Source of the DNA: Pseudomonas sp. 14P_8.1_Bac3
GTDB taxonomy: Bacteria > Pseudomonadota > Gammaproteobacteria > Pseudomonadales > Pseudomonadaceae
DNA: 64,000 nt
NCBI RefSeq assembly: GCF_025466085.1
Contig: NZ_JANLOD010000004.1
Coordinates: forward strand, 51,896-115,895
Reading direction: 5' to 3'
Shown here: piece after piece, positions 1 to 7,957 of the stretch
Layout of the letters: each line of letters begins with the position of its first letter
Position numbering within the stretch: the first letter of the stretch is position 1
The notes under the pieces: model-generated
Told to the model about the DNA's origin: nothing
What the model saw: the letters and a program-made list of their open reading frames with translations, nothing else
The model's database searches: none
Translations under genes and position numbers: made by a program

Positions 1-2206
1 GCAGCGCCGCGCCGTCGCGTTCGAAGAAGCGCGTGCGCAGGGCTTCGTGGCGCTCGATCAGTTGCTGGAAACTGCTGCGCAGGGCCTCTTCATTCAGTTC
101 GCCGCGCAAGCGCAAGGCACCGGGAATGGTGTAGGCGCTGCTCTGCGGGTCCAGTTGCCAGGTAATCCACAAGCGGTTTTGCGCCAGGGATTGCGGCAGT
201 GCTTCGGTGCGCGACAGCGTGCTGATCGCGCCTTGGGCCAGGCCGCCGTCCTGTTGCTGCTGCGCGACCGCTCCAGCAAAGGCGCCCAGGGTCGGCGCTT
301 CGAACAGCAGGCGCAGGTTCAGCTCCAGACCCAGGGCTCCGCGCAAACGCGCCACCACCTGCGTTGCGGCGATCGAGTTGCCGCCGAGCAGGAAGAAGTG
401 GTCATCGGCGCTGACCTGTTTCACCTGCAATTGCTCAGCCCAGATCTGCCCGATCAGGCTTTCCAGCTCAGAGCCTGACGCCGCTTGTTCCTCGCTTGGA
501 GCATCCACCGACGGAAACACCGCGTAGCTGTCGAGGCTGCCGTCCGCCAGGCGATTGCGGCATGCCGAGCGTTGCAGTTTGCCGCTGGAGGTTTTCGGCA
601 AGGCACCCGGATTGAGCAACACCACCACCCTCGGCGGCTCCTGATACGCCTCGGCAACAGCCTGGCGAATGGCTTTGATCAGCGCCTCCGGCGGCAGGAT
701 TTTCTGTACGCTGCGGCTGATTTCCGCGGCGATGCCGATGCCTTCCTGACCGTCGATATTCACCGCGAACGCCGCGACGCGACCTTTACGCACCACTTCC
801 ACTTCGCGCTCGACCGTCTGCTCGATGTCTTGTGGGTAGAGGTTGTGTCCGCGGACGATCAACATGTCTTTCAGGCGACCGGTGATGAACAGTTCACCGT
901 CGCGCATGAACCCCAGGTCGCCGGTGCGCAGCCAGGTTTTCCCATCGTGTTGCACGAAAGTCCTGGCGCTGGCCTCGGGATTGCGCCAGTAGCCGTGGGC
1001 GATGCTCGGCCCGGCGGCCCAGACTTCGCCAACCGCATTGTCGGCCAACTCGTCGAGGGTTAATGGGTCGACCACCCGCACCGCGTGCGCCGGCTGGCTG
1101 CTGCCGCAACTCATGATGGCGCTGCCCTCGCCCACCTCGGCGCGGTGCTGCGCCAATGCCTGATCGTCCACCCGCAGATGGCAGATGCCGTTGCCACGGG
1201 CTGTGCCGGCGACGAACAACGTGGCCTCGGCCAGGCCATAGGACGCCATGAAACTGTCCGGGGTAAACCCGCAGCCGGCGAACTTTTCGGCGAAACGCTC
1301 CAGAGTGTCGAGGCGAATCGGTTCCGAGCCGGAATAGGCGACGCGCCAGCCACTGAGGTCGAGGCGTTCCAGTGCCGATTCGCTGACCCGCTCGCTGCAC
1401 AGTCGATAGGCGAAATCCGGCCCGCCGCTGATGGTGCCGCGGTATTCGCTGATCGCTTCCAGCCAACGCAACGGCCGACCGAGGAAGTACGCCGGCGCCA
1501 TCAACACGCACGGCACGCCGCTGAAAATCGGCTGCAACAGCCCGCCGATCAAACCCATGTCGTGGTACAGCGGCAGCCAGCTGACGATCACATCATCCGG
1601 GTTGAGGTCGATGCCGAAGCCGTGGCGAATCAGCAGTTCGTTGGCCACCAGGTTGCCGTGGCTGACCTGCACGCCTTTGGGCAGCGCGGTCGAACCGGAG
1701 GTGTATTGCAGGAAAGCCAAGTGATCGTCCGCCAGGTTCGGCTCGACCCAACTGGCGGCCAGCGCACTGTCGAGGGTATCGACGCACAGCAGCGGCGGCG
1801 CACCTTCGATGTGCAGCAAGGTGTCGCGCAGGCCCGCGCTGGTCAACAGCAGGCGCGGCTCGGCATCGCTGATGATCGACAGCAAACGTTCCTGGTGATG
1901 ACGCCTGGCCGACTCCGGCGGATAGGCCGGTACCGCGATCACGCCCGCATACAGGCAACCAAAGAATGCCGCGACGTAGTCCGGGCCGCTGGGAAACAGC
2001 AGGACCGCGCGATCACCGAAATCGGTCTTGGCCTGCAAGGCGCCAGCGATCGTGCGCGCCCGTTGATCCAGCTCGCGATAACTGAGCACCACCGTCTGAT
2101 TCGGGGTTTCGGCGAGAAAACGCAAGGCCACCCGATCCGGTGTCTGGGCCGCGCGGCGCTGAAGGGCTTGGACCAGTGTGCCAGGTATTTCGAACGCGTC
2201 GGTCAT
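1..2206 (-). CDS. pvdL: Pyoverdine chromophore NRPS PvdL, N-terminal part (runs off the left edge)
   Basis: About 735 N-terminal residues are visible, reading right to left from ATG at 2206. The first ~585 residues form a fatty-acyl-AMP ligase domain with the P-loop YTSGST near residue 165, the opening module typical of PvdL. A peptidyl carrier domain follows, with LGGNSI and the phosphopantetheine serine near residue 611. The start of a condensation domain (RHEALRTRF) is cut by the window edge. PvdL starts assembly of the acylated ferribactin precursor of pyoverdine in the cytoplasm. The initial acyl-ligase module separates it from other pyoverdine NRPSs. A PvdS-type promoter lies 158 bases upstream, and pvdS is divergent next door. 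The rest of the protein and its amino acid specificities are not visible. Confidence 0.9.
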   Translation of the reverse strand, partial: MTDAFEIPGTLVQALQRRAAQTPDRVALRFLAETPNQTVVLSYRELDQRARTIAGALQAKTDFGDRAVLLFPSGPDYVAAFFGCLYAGVIAVPAYPPESARRHHQERLLSIISDAEPRLLLTSAGLRDTLLHIEGAPPLLCVDTLDSALAASWVEPNLADDHLAFLQYTSGSTALPKGVQVSHGNLVANELLIRHGFGIDLNPDDVIVSWLPLYHDMGLIGGLLQPIFSGVPCVLMAPAYFLGRPLRWLEAISEYRGTISGGPDFAYRLCSERVSESALERLDLSGWRVAYSGSEPIRLDTLERFAEKFAGCGFTPDSFMASYGLAEATLFVAGTARGNGICHLRVDDQALAQHRAEVGEGSAIMSCGSSQPAHAVRVVDPLTLDELADNAVGEVWAAGPSIAHGYWRNPEASARTFVQHDGKTWLRTGDLGFMRDGELFITGRLKDMLIVRGHNLYPQDIEQTVEREVEVVRKGRVAAFAVNIDGQEGIGIAAEISRSVQKILPPEALIKAIRQAVAEAYQEPPRVVVLLNPGALPKTSSGKLQRSACRNRLADGSLDSYAVFPSVDAPSEEQAASGSELESLIGQIWAEQLQVKQVSADDHFFLLGGNSIAATQVVARLRGALGLELNLRLLFEAPTLGAFAGAVAQQQQDGGLAQGAISTLSRTEALPQSLAQNRLWITWQLDPQSSAYTIPGALRLRGELNEEALRSSFQQLIERHEALRTRFFERDGAAL

Positions 2207-2304
2207 GGGGTTTCCTGCCTGAATTCGGCTGTAGGGCGAGTGCTTGAGAAAAAAGGAGAACGCCGCGGAGTGTCAGGCGGTCAGCGCCATCGTTGACGAC
2301 CAAC

Positions 2305-2332
2305 GCGAGCGCGCTCGCTCCTACAGGGTTGT
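2305..2332. repeat. Single REP-like half element
   Basis: The stretch has the GCGAGCG...CGCTCGCTCCTACAG character of a Pseudomonas REP sequence but lacks an inverted partner. It lies in the pvdL leader. Confidence 0.4.
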
Positions 2333-2363
2333 GAGGTTTGCGCTGTTCCATTCACCAATGAGA

Positions 2364-2387
2364 ACGGATGACGTTCTGAAATAATTA
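2364..2387 (-). promoter_or_regulatory. PvdS (iron-starvation sigma) promoter of pvdL
   Basis: Read on the minus strand, TAATT (2387-2383) is followed by exactly 16 bases and CGT (2366-2364). This is one mismatch from the known PvdS box TAAAT-N16-CGT. It points toward pvdL, 158 bases upstream of its ATG. Confidence 0.75.
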
Positions 2388-2476
2388 GTCGGCAGGCTTC
2401 ATCGTCAACGGGGGCAGGTTGCGGCAGCGTGTTGCAGTTCTCACTCTGCACCATCGGGAAGCATTAGTTCTCTTTC

Positions 2477-2509
2477 TCAATTGACAATCATTATCATTAA
2501 GAATAATTT
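2477..2509 (+). promoter_or_regulatory. Sigma-70 promoter with overlapping Fur box, driving pvdS
   Basis: A perfect -35 TTGACA (2481-2486), a 17-base spacer and -10 TAATTT (2504-2509) are visible. The segment 2477-2495 matches the 19-base Fur consensus at roughly 14 positions, including an uninterrupted AATCATTATC. Fur-iron binding would therefore cover the -35 and spacer. This is the expected control of pvdS in Pseudomonas. Confidence 0.8.
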
Positions 2510-2580
2510 GTCGCTCGATGTGTAGGACGGCTCGAAATGACTTGACGTCCCACGACCCCTTTTGCTGCAAGGTGATTTCC

Positions 2581-3129
2581 ATGACGGAACCAGTATCCAC
2601 AAGCAGGTGCGATTCACCGCTACTTCAGGCGTTCGTCGACAATCGACTGATTCTGGTCAAGATTGCCGCGCGTATTACCGGCTGCCGATCGCGTGCCGAA
2701 GATGTGGTTCAGGACGCATTCTTCCGCCTGCAATCGGCGCCGCAGATCACGTCCTCGATCAAGGCTCAGCTCAGTTACCTGTTCCAGATCGTGCGCAACC
2801 TGGCGATCGATCACTACCGTAAGCAGGCGCTGGAGCAGAAATATTCCGGACCTGAAGAGGAAGGTCTGAACGTGGTCATCCAGGGTGCTTCGCCGGAAAC
2901 TTCGCACATCAATTTCTCCACCCTGGAACACATCGCCGATGCGCTGACCGAGCTGCCGAGCCGCACCCGTTATGCCTTCGAGATGTACCGCCTGCACGGC
3001 GTGCCGCAAAAGGACATCGCCAAGGAGCTCGGCGTGTCGCCGACCCTGGTGAACTTCATGATTCGTGATGCGCTGGTGCATTGCCGCAAGGTGTCGGGGA
3101 GTCGGGCGGACACGTTTGCCCGCCGCTAA
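2581..3129 (+). CDS. pvdS: Extracytoplasmic-function sigma factor PvdS
   Basis: A 182-residue ECF sigma factor. Region 2 is recognisable around residues 20-80 (CRSRAEDVVQDAFFRLQ, then FQIVRNLAIDHYRK). Region 4 lies around residues 120-175 (ELPSRTRYAFEMYRLHGV, then helix-turn-helix KDIAKELGVSPTLV). It directs RNA polymerase to pyoverdine biosynthesis promoters under iron starvation. ATG 2581 gives the usual PvdS N-terminus (MTEPVSTSRCDSPLLQAFV). An upstream in-frame start at 2518 would add 21 residues and is less likely. The Fur-controlled promoter lies just upstream. The two PvdS-type boxes in this window, before pvdL and before the acetylase at 3237-4241, are its likely targets. Confidence 0.93.
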   Translation: MTEPVSTSRCDSPLLQAFVDNRLILVKIAARITGCRSRAEDVVQDAFFRLQSAPQITSSIKAQLSYLFQIVRNLAIDHYRKQALEQKYSGPEEEGLNVVIQGASPETSHINFSTLEHIADALTELPSRTRYAFEMYRLHGVPQKDIAKELGVSPTLVNFMIRDALVHCRKVSGSRADTFARR

Positions 3130-3134
3130 AAGCT

Positions 3135-3196
3135 TCGCTGGCAAGCCAGCTCCCACAGGTTCATCGCTAACCCTGTGGGAGCGGGCTTGCCAGCGA
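3135..3196. repeat. REPIN (two inverted REP sequences)
   Basis: TCGCTGGCAAGCC...CTCCCACAGG is followed after a 12-base loop by its inverted partner CCTGTGGGAGC...TTGCCAGCGA. It sits between the convergent genes pvdS and pvdYII. Confidence 0.85.
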
Positions 3197-3201
3197 TGAC
3201 T

Positions 3202-3229
3202 GACTCAAGACCGCCGTAGGTCTTGAGTC
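3202..3229. terminator. Hairpin between convergent pvdS and pvdYII
   Basis: A perfect 11-base stem (GACTCAAGACC / GGTCTTGAGTC) encloses a 6-base loop. There is no good T-run on either side, so termination is an inference from position and stem stability. Confidence 0.5.
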
Positions 3230-3236
3230 CCGAACG

Positions 3237-4241
3237 TCAAGCCAAGTCGCACCGCTCAAAAAACCGCTCCCGCCCCAACACCATCAGCGCCGCCCGCTTG
3301 TGCGGGAAATCGAATTCTTTCTTGCAATGAAAACGCTGCCCCTGCATGTACCCGATCATCTTCGCGTTATCGGCCCGCGGCTCTGCGACCACCCGTTGCG
3401 TGCGCGGATCGTCGAGAAACAGGTAATGCGCCAACGCCGATAACCAACTGGCCACCTTGTGCGGACCGCGATGGTTTTCTTCACCGACCAGCATGTGAAT
3501 GCCACGGTCGTAATCGCCGGCCTCGTAGAACGGCGCGATGCGGTCTTCCTTGGCCCAGTAGGCTTCGAAATAGGCGAACGGTTGATCATCGAAACAGCCG
3601 ATCAGCGTCACCGTGTGGGGATCAGCTGCGAGTTTGCCCAGGTAGTCGCGATGCTCTTCGAGACTGCCCTGCTCCTGCCAGAAGTTCGCGACCCGCGCGC
3701 TGTTCTGCCAGCGGTTGAACCGCGCCAGGTCCAGGTCGATGTCGAGGGTGCGCAGGGAAATCCATACACCCAGCCGCGCATCGAAACGCCGATACACTTC
3801 CCCTCGCGGTTTCAACGGCCGCAGTGGATGACGCTTGCCGCCGCTGATGACCATTTGCTGTGGATAACTGCTGGTCAGTGAGTGGCCCAGCCACGGCTGC
3901 GGCAACTGCCAGAACAAGGTGCGCTCGCAACGGTACTGGCCGGCGATGTCGGTCGGGATCAGCAACCCGCTGAGCAAGGCTTCGGCAGGCGCTTCATCGA
4001 GGTGCCAGGTCAGTTGCTGACAAACGGGATCGCGGGCAAACAGCCAATAACTCGCGGCCCATACGGCGTCCGTGTCCACGCCTGCCTCGACCCGTAGTTG
4101 CATTTCCGGCTCACGGGTCAACTGCAGGGTAATCAGCACTTGCGCGTCCAGGCTCAGGCTCAGCCGGTTTTGGCTTTCGTCGGCAACGAGGCGACTGCCC
4201 GTCGGCAGGGCCAGGGCAGTCAGGTCATTCAGATCGGGCAT
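3237..4241 (-). CDS. pvdYII: GNAT acetyltransferase of the siderophore hydroxamate type (hydroxyornithine acetylase, PvdYII-like)
   Basis: A 334-residue protein. The C-terminal ~180 residues form a GNAT domain of the IucB/AlcB/RhbD siderophore acetylase family, with FAYFEAYWAKEDRIAPFY, then GIHMLVGEENHRGPHK and the late motif QRVVAEPRADNAKMIGY. Members acetylate N-hydroxylated diamines; in pyoverdine producers PvdYII converts N5-hydroxyornithine to the acetyl derivative. A perfect PvdS promoter (TAAAT-N16-CGT) lies 41 bases before the start and pvdS is the convergent neighbour, which ties the gene to pyoverdine. The symbol rests on family and context. A formyl- rather than acetyl-hydroxyornithine pyoverdine in this strain would argue against that function. 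Confidence 0.72.
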   Translation of the reverse strand: MPDLNDLTALALPTGSRLVADESQNRLSLSLDAQVLITLQLTREPEMQLRVEAGVDTDAVWAASYWLFARDPVCQQLTWHLDEAPAEALLSGLLIPTDIAGQYRCERTLFWQLPQPWLGHSLTSSYPQQMVISGGKRHPLRPLKPRGEVYRRFDARLGVWISLRTLDIDLDLARFNRWQNSARVANFWQEQGSLEEHRDYLGKLAADPHTVTLIGCFDDQPFAYFEAYWAKEDRIAPFYEAGDYDRGIHMLVGEENHRGPHKVASWLSALAHYLFLDDPRTQRVVAEPRADNAKMIGYMQGQRFHCKKEFDFPHKRAALMVLGRERFFERCDLA

Positions 4242-4281
4242 GGGTCGGGCTCACGGTAATCGTCGACAGTTCAACGAAGTG

Positions 4282-4305
4282 ACGTGAGCCAGCGTGGGAA
4301 ATTTA
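4282..4305 (-). promoter_or_regulatory. PvdS promoter of the hydroxyornithine acetylase gene
   Basis: On the minus strand TAAAT (4305-4301), 16 bases, CGT (4284-4282) is an exact match to the PvdS consensus. It lies 41 bases upstream of the ATG at 4241. Confidence 0.85.
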
Positions 4306-4348
4306 GGATTCTTCACGAATTCCCGGAACACCCGGATAACCCGATAAC

Positions 4349-4449
4349 TGTAGGAGCCAGCTTGCTGGCGATGGAAACACCTGCGCCGCGGTGACGCAGA
4401 CAGCCCGCGTCATCGTTAACGACCATCGCCAGCAAGCTGGCTCCTACAG
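4349..4449. repeat. REPIN
   Basis: Inverted arms CTGTAGGAGCCAGCTTGC (from 4349) and GCAAGCTGGCTCCTACAG (ending 4449) frame a ~48-base loop. It separates the pvdYII promoter from the binding-protein gene. Confidence 0.85.
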
Positions 4450-4471
4450 GTTTTGTGTGTTTCCCACCTGA

Positions 4472-5263
4472 TTACTGAACCGGCACCACGGCGATCTTGT
4501 AGGGATCGAAAATCTTCAGCATCTGGCCGTTGTCGCGCAGCCCTTGCAGCAATTTGCCAAAGGCCTCGCCGCTGATTGGCGCGGCCGGACGGAGGATGGC
4601 GTAGTGGTGATAAACCTGATCGACGCGCTGGGACACCAGCAACTGATTGGCGACTTTCTCGTTGCGCAGCAGGTAATCGCTCAGGTACGAGCGCGTCACC
4701 AGGGCAATGTCGGCGCGCCCGCGCAGGACCATCAGCAGGTTGCTGTCGTGGGAATAGGTCAGGGTGGCGTTGTAGTTTTGCGCGAGGACTTTCGGGTCGG
4801 CATTGAAGTTGGCGAATTCATAGTGATAGCCGCTGAACAATGCCAGGCGCTTGCCGGTGAGGTCGGCGAAATAGTTCTGCTGACGATTCGGTAGCCGTTG
4901 CGCGACAAAAATCTCGGCGTCCTCCAGGCCCATGTCCACGTCGGTATGGGGAATGTCCTTCCAACCCCAGTTCGGGTTCTCGAAAATCGCCATGTCCACC
5001 CGGCCCTGCTTGAAGTCGCCGAAGCGTCGCGGAATCGAGGTCGGCACCAGCACAAACTGATAGTCGCTTTGCAAGGCATTGAGCGCTACGACCAATTGCG
5101 GCAGCAGGCCGGTGTCCGCGCCGGATTCCGGGCGCACGGTATAAGGCGGGAAATGTGCTGCACCGATGCGCACCAGTTGCGCAGCCGGGGACGGCAATGC
5201 CCACAACGCTGCAAGTGTCGCCAGCAAAAGCCACGAGGCCATCCGAATTGGCGAAGACTTCAA
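4472..5263 (-). CDS. Periplasmic solute-binding protein, amino-acid-transporter family 3 (orphan)
   Basis: A 263-residue protein with a signal peptide: charged MKSSPIRM, hydrophobic WLLLATLAALWALP, cleavage probably after PSPAA. The mature part follows the SBP_bac_3 pattern (VRIGAAHFPPYT, then FGDFKQGRVDMAIFENP). No permease or ATPase gene is adjacent, so it may serve a distant ABC system or a sensor. TTG at 5263 is chosen because GGGGAG lies nine bases before it; ATG 5242 is the alternative and has no clear ribosome site. The ligand cannot be told from sequence. Confidence 0.72.
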   Translation of the reverse strand: MKSSPIRMASWLLLATLAALWALPSPAAQLVRIGAAHFPPYTVRPESGADTGLLPQLVVALNALQSDYQFVLVPTSIPRRFGDFKQGRVDMAIFENPNWGWKDIPHTDVDMGLEDAEIFVAQRLPNRQQNYFADLTGKRLALFSGYHYEFANFNADPKVLAQNYNATLTYSHDSNLLMVLRGRADIALVTRSYLSDYLLRNEKVANQLLVSQRVDQVYHHYAILRPAAPISGEAFGKLLQGLRDNGQMLKIFDPYKIAVVPVQ

Positions 5264-5351
5264 AACAACCCACTCCCCAAAAAATACGCATCAATCCATT
5301 CAAGCTAGGCGGTTTCGGCCACTTAGCCAGTTTCCAGCGGCCCTGCGCAAC

Positions 5352-5978
5352 CTATTGTTTTTCTTCCAGCACCAGAATCAACGCCTCATCGGCCAATTGG
5401 TCGAGGCTGAGGCTGCCACCCGCGCGAAACCAGGTGGTGGTCCAGGACAGTGCACCGGTCAAAAAGCGCCGCGTGATGAACACGTCACCGCGAATGAAAC
5501 CGGCCTCTTTCGCCTCGCCCAGCACCTGCAGCCAGAGGTCTTCATAGATGTCGCGCAGCGCCAGGACCTTGGCCTGCCCCTCGTCGGACAGCGAACGCCA
5601 TTCATACACCAGCACCGCCATGGCCTCGCCGCTGCCGCCCATGATCGACTGCAATTCACAGCGGATCAGCGCCAGCACCCGCTCGCGCACGCTGCCGGCC
5701 TCGGCCATGGCGGCGCGCATCAGGGCGGTGTTGTAGCGAATGGTTTCCTCCATGACCGCCCGGAGGATCTCGTCCTTGCTTTTGAAGTGGTGGAAAATGC
5801 TCCCCGACTGAATGCCCACGGCGCCGGCCAGATCGCGTACCGTGGTGCGCTCGAAGCCTTTATTGCGAAACAGATGAGCCGCCACTTGCAGCAGTTTGCC
5901 GCGGGCGCTGTCAGGGTCGGTCAACTGGCCGCTGTCGACCAGTTCACGCATGACCCTCAGGGCTTTTTGCTCGTCCAC
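5352..5978 (-). CDS. atuR: TetR-family repressor of the acyclic terpene cluster (AtuR-like)
   Basis: A 208-residue TetR regulator. The helix-turn-helix lies around residues 43-70 (TTVRDLAGAVGIQSGSIFHH) and is followed by a helical ligand-binding domain. GTG 5978 is chosen because AGGAGA precedes it by about six bases; longer frames to 6125 would run through the operator region. It is divergent from atuA, as in the P. aeruginosa atu cluster, where AtuR represses the operon and binds inverted repeats in the intergenic region. Two such palindromes lie in this intergenic region. A TTGCTT-N17-TAAATT promoter for this gene overlaps the nearer one, which fits autorepression. Confidence 0.8.
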   Translation of the reverse strand: MDEQKALRVMRELVDSGQLTDPDSARGKLLQVAAHLFRNKGFERTTVRDLAGAVGIQSGSIFHHFKSKDEILRAVMEETIRYNTALMRAAMAEAGSVRERVLALIRCELQSIMGGSGEAMAVLVYEWRSLSDEGQAKVLALRDIYEDLWLQVLGEAKEAGFIRGDVFITRRFLTGALSWTTTWFRAGGSLSLDQLADEALILVLEEKQ

Positions 5979-6051
5979 CCGTTCTCTCCTACAGTCGAAT
6001 ACACCGCTAAAAACAGCGGGGTTGCGCGGGCAATTTAAGCTGGCGAAGGCA

Positions 6052-6069
6052 ACCAAGCAAGCGCTCGGG
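6052..6069. promoter_or_regulatory. AtuR operator, copy 1 (atuR-proximal)
   Basis: ACCAAGCAAGCGCTCGGG is the inverted copy of the site at 6095-6112, with two changes at its right end. It overlaps a plausible -35 for atuR on the minus strand (TTGCTT, 17-base spacer, TAAATT). Confidence 0.65.
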
Positions 6070-6094
6070 CAGAAGATAGCCCAGGCATTTACAA

Positions 6095-6112
6095 ACCAAG
6101 CGCTTGCTTGGT
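6095..6112. promoter_or_regulatory. AtuR operator, copy 2 (atuA-proximal)
   Basis: ACCAAGCGCTTGCTTGGT has 7-base arms ACCAAGC / GCTTGGT around four bases. It ends 30 bases before the atuA start codon, where repressor binding would block transcription of the operon. Confidence 0.7.
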
Positions 6113-6142
6113 AGTCTCGATGCACGTTCGTGGGAGGTGGCT

Positions 6143-7945
6143 ATGGAAAGGGCTGTGCCTGAAACTGTTCGCATCGGTTGCGCCAGCGCCTTCTGGGGCG
6201 ACACCTCGACCGCCGCCGCGCAACTGGTGGAAGGCGGGCGCCTGGATTACCTGGTGTTCGATTATCTGGCAGAAATCACGATGTCGATCATGGCTGGCGC
6301 GCGAATGAAAGATCCCCAGGCCGGGTATGCCAGCGACTTCATCGACGTCCTCAGCCCGCTGCTGGAGCAACTGGCGGAACAGAACATCCGTGTCATCAGC
6401 AACGCCGGCGGTATCAATCCCCAGGCCTGCGCTGCGGCGCTACGAGCGGCGTGCGATCAGGCCGGCGTGGACCTGAAGATCGCCGTGCTGCTGGGCGATG
6501 ATTTGCAACCGCAGTTCGAACAGCTGAGCACACTGGGCCTGCACGAGATGTTCAGCGGGGCCCCTTTGCCGCCGAGGTGCGTGTCCACCAACGCCTACCT
6601 GGGCGCACCCGGCATTGTCGAAGCCCTGCGCCTGGGGGCGGACATCGTGATCACCGGGCGCGTGGTCGACAGCGCCGTGGTCAGCGCGGCACTGGTGCAT
6701 GAATTCGGCTGGTCCTGGCACGACTACGACAAACTTGCCCAAGCCGCCCTCGCCGGCCACATCATCGAATGCGGCGCCCAGTGCACCGGCGGCAACTTCA
6801 CCGACTGGCGCGACGTGCCCGACTACGAACACATCGGTTTCCCCATCGTCGAGGTCAGCACCGACAGCCAGTTCATTGTCAGCAAGCCGCAAGGCTCCGG
6901 TGGCCTGGTCACGCCGCTCACCGTTGGCGAACAGATGCTCTATGAAATCGGCGACCCGCAGGCGTATCTGTTGCCGGATGTCATCTGCGATTTCACTCAG
7001 GTCAAACTGCAACAACAGGGCAAGAATGCGGTGCGAGTGCATGGCGCAAAAGGCCTGCCGCCCACTGATCAGTACAAGGTCAGCGCGACCTTCCCGGATG
7101 GCTTCCGCTGCACCGCCAGTTGCCTGATCGCCGGGATCGATGCGGTCGACAAGGCGCGCCGGGTCAGCGACGCGATCATCAACAAGACCGCCGAAATCTT
7201 CAGCCAGCGCGGCTGGGCACCCTACAGCGAAGTGAACATCGAGCTGCTGGGCAGCGAGGCGACCTACGGCCCCCACGCCCTGCGCCACGACACCCGCGAA
7301 GTGGTGATCAAACTCGCCGTGCGCCACCCGAACAAACAAGCGCTGGTCGTGTTCTCCCGAGAAATTGCCCAGGCCGCCACCGGCATGGCGCCGGGGCTGA
7401 CCGGGATCGTCGGCGGCCGTCCGACCGTGTACCCGCTGATCCGCCTGTTCTCGTTCCTGATCGACAAAACCGCCTGCACACTGGAAATCGACCTCGACGG
7501 CCAGCGTCACCCGTGCCCCCTGCCCGCCCTCGATACGCTAGCCACTGCGGACCTGCCGGTACCCTTTGACCCACCCAAACCCACGGGCCGCGCCGACGCC
7601 AGCGTGGCGTTGATCAAACTCGCGGTCGCACGCTCCGGCGACAAGGGCAACCACAGCAACATCGGCGTCATGGCCCGCGAGCCGGAGTACCTGCCGTGGA
7701 TTGCCGAGGCCCTGACCCCGGAAGTGCTCGTCGACTGGATGAGCCATGTGCTCGATCCGATCCACGGACGCGTCGAGCGCTGGTACCTGCCAGCGACCCA
7801 CAGCCTGAATTTCCTGCTGGAAAATGCCTTGGGCGGTGGCGGCATGGCCAGCCTGCGCATCGACCCGCAAGGCAAAGCCTTCGCCCAACAGCTGCTGGAC
7901 ATCCAGATTCCGGTGCCGCAAAGCATCGCCGACCAGGTCAACTAG
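6143..7945 (+). CDS. atuA: Acyclic terpene utilization protein AtuA (DUF1446 family)
   Basis: A 600-residue protein opening with TVRIGCASAFWGD, then LVEGGRLDYLVFDYLAEITM. It also has the Gly-rich GLTGIVGGRPTVYPL and the C-terminal ARSGDKGNHSNIGVMA, all typical of the DUF1446/AtuA family. Its biochemical role is unsettled, but it is needed for citronellol and geraniol catabolism in P. aeruginosa and marks atu clusters as distinct from leucine (liu) clusters. ATG 6143 is preceded by GGGAGG; an upstream start at 6104 would lie inside the operator. It is the first gene of a co-directional run of six, with a 12-base gap to atuB. Confidence 0.87.
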   Translation: MERAVPETVRIGCASAFWGDTSTAAAQLVEGGRLDYLVFDYLAEITMSIMAGARMKDPQAGYASDFIDVLSPLLEQLAEQNIRVISNAGGINPQACAAALRAACDQAGVDLKIAVLLGDDLQPQFEQLSTLGLHEMFSGAPLPPRCVSTNAYLGAPGIVEALRLGADIVITGRVVDSAVVSAALVHEFGWSWHDYDKLAQAALAGHIIECGAQCTGGNFTDWRDVPDYEHIGFPIVEVSTDSQFIVSKPQGSGGLVTPLTVGEQMLYEIGDPQAYLLPDVICDFTQVKLQQQGKNAVRVHGAKGLPPTDQYKVSATFPDGFRCTASCLIAGIDAVDKARRVSDAIINKTAEIFSQRGWAPYSEVNIELLGSEATYGPHALRHDTREVVIKLAVRHPNKQALVVFSREIAQAATGMAPGLTGIVGGRPTVYPLIRLFSFLIDKTACTLEIDLDGQRHPCPLPALDTLATADLPVPFDPPKPTGRADASVALIKLAVARSGDKGNHSNIGVMAREPEYLPWIAEALTPEVLVDWMSHVLDPIHGRVERWYLPATHSLNFLLENALGGGGMASLRIDPQGKAFAQQLLDIQIPVPQSIADQVN

Positions 7946-7957
7946 AGGACTGCCGCC

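Noticed and set aside
1085..2296. Plus-strand frame of ~400 codons opposite pvdL
   Set aside because: It lies entirely over the acyl-ligase domain of pvdL and has no recognisable motif.
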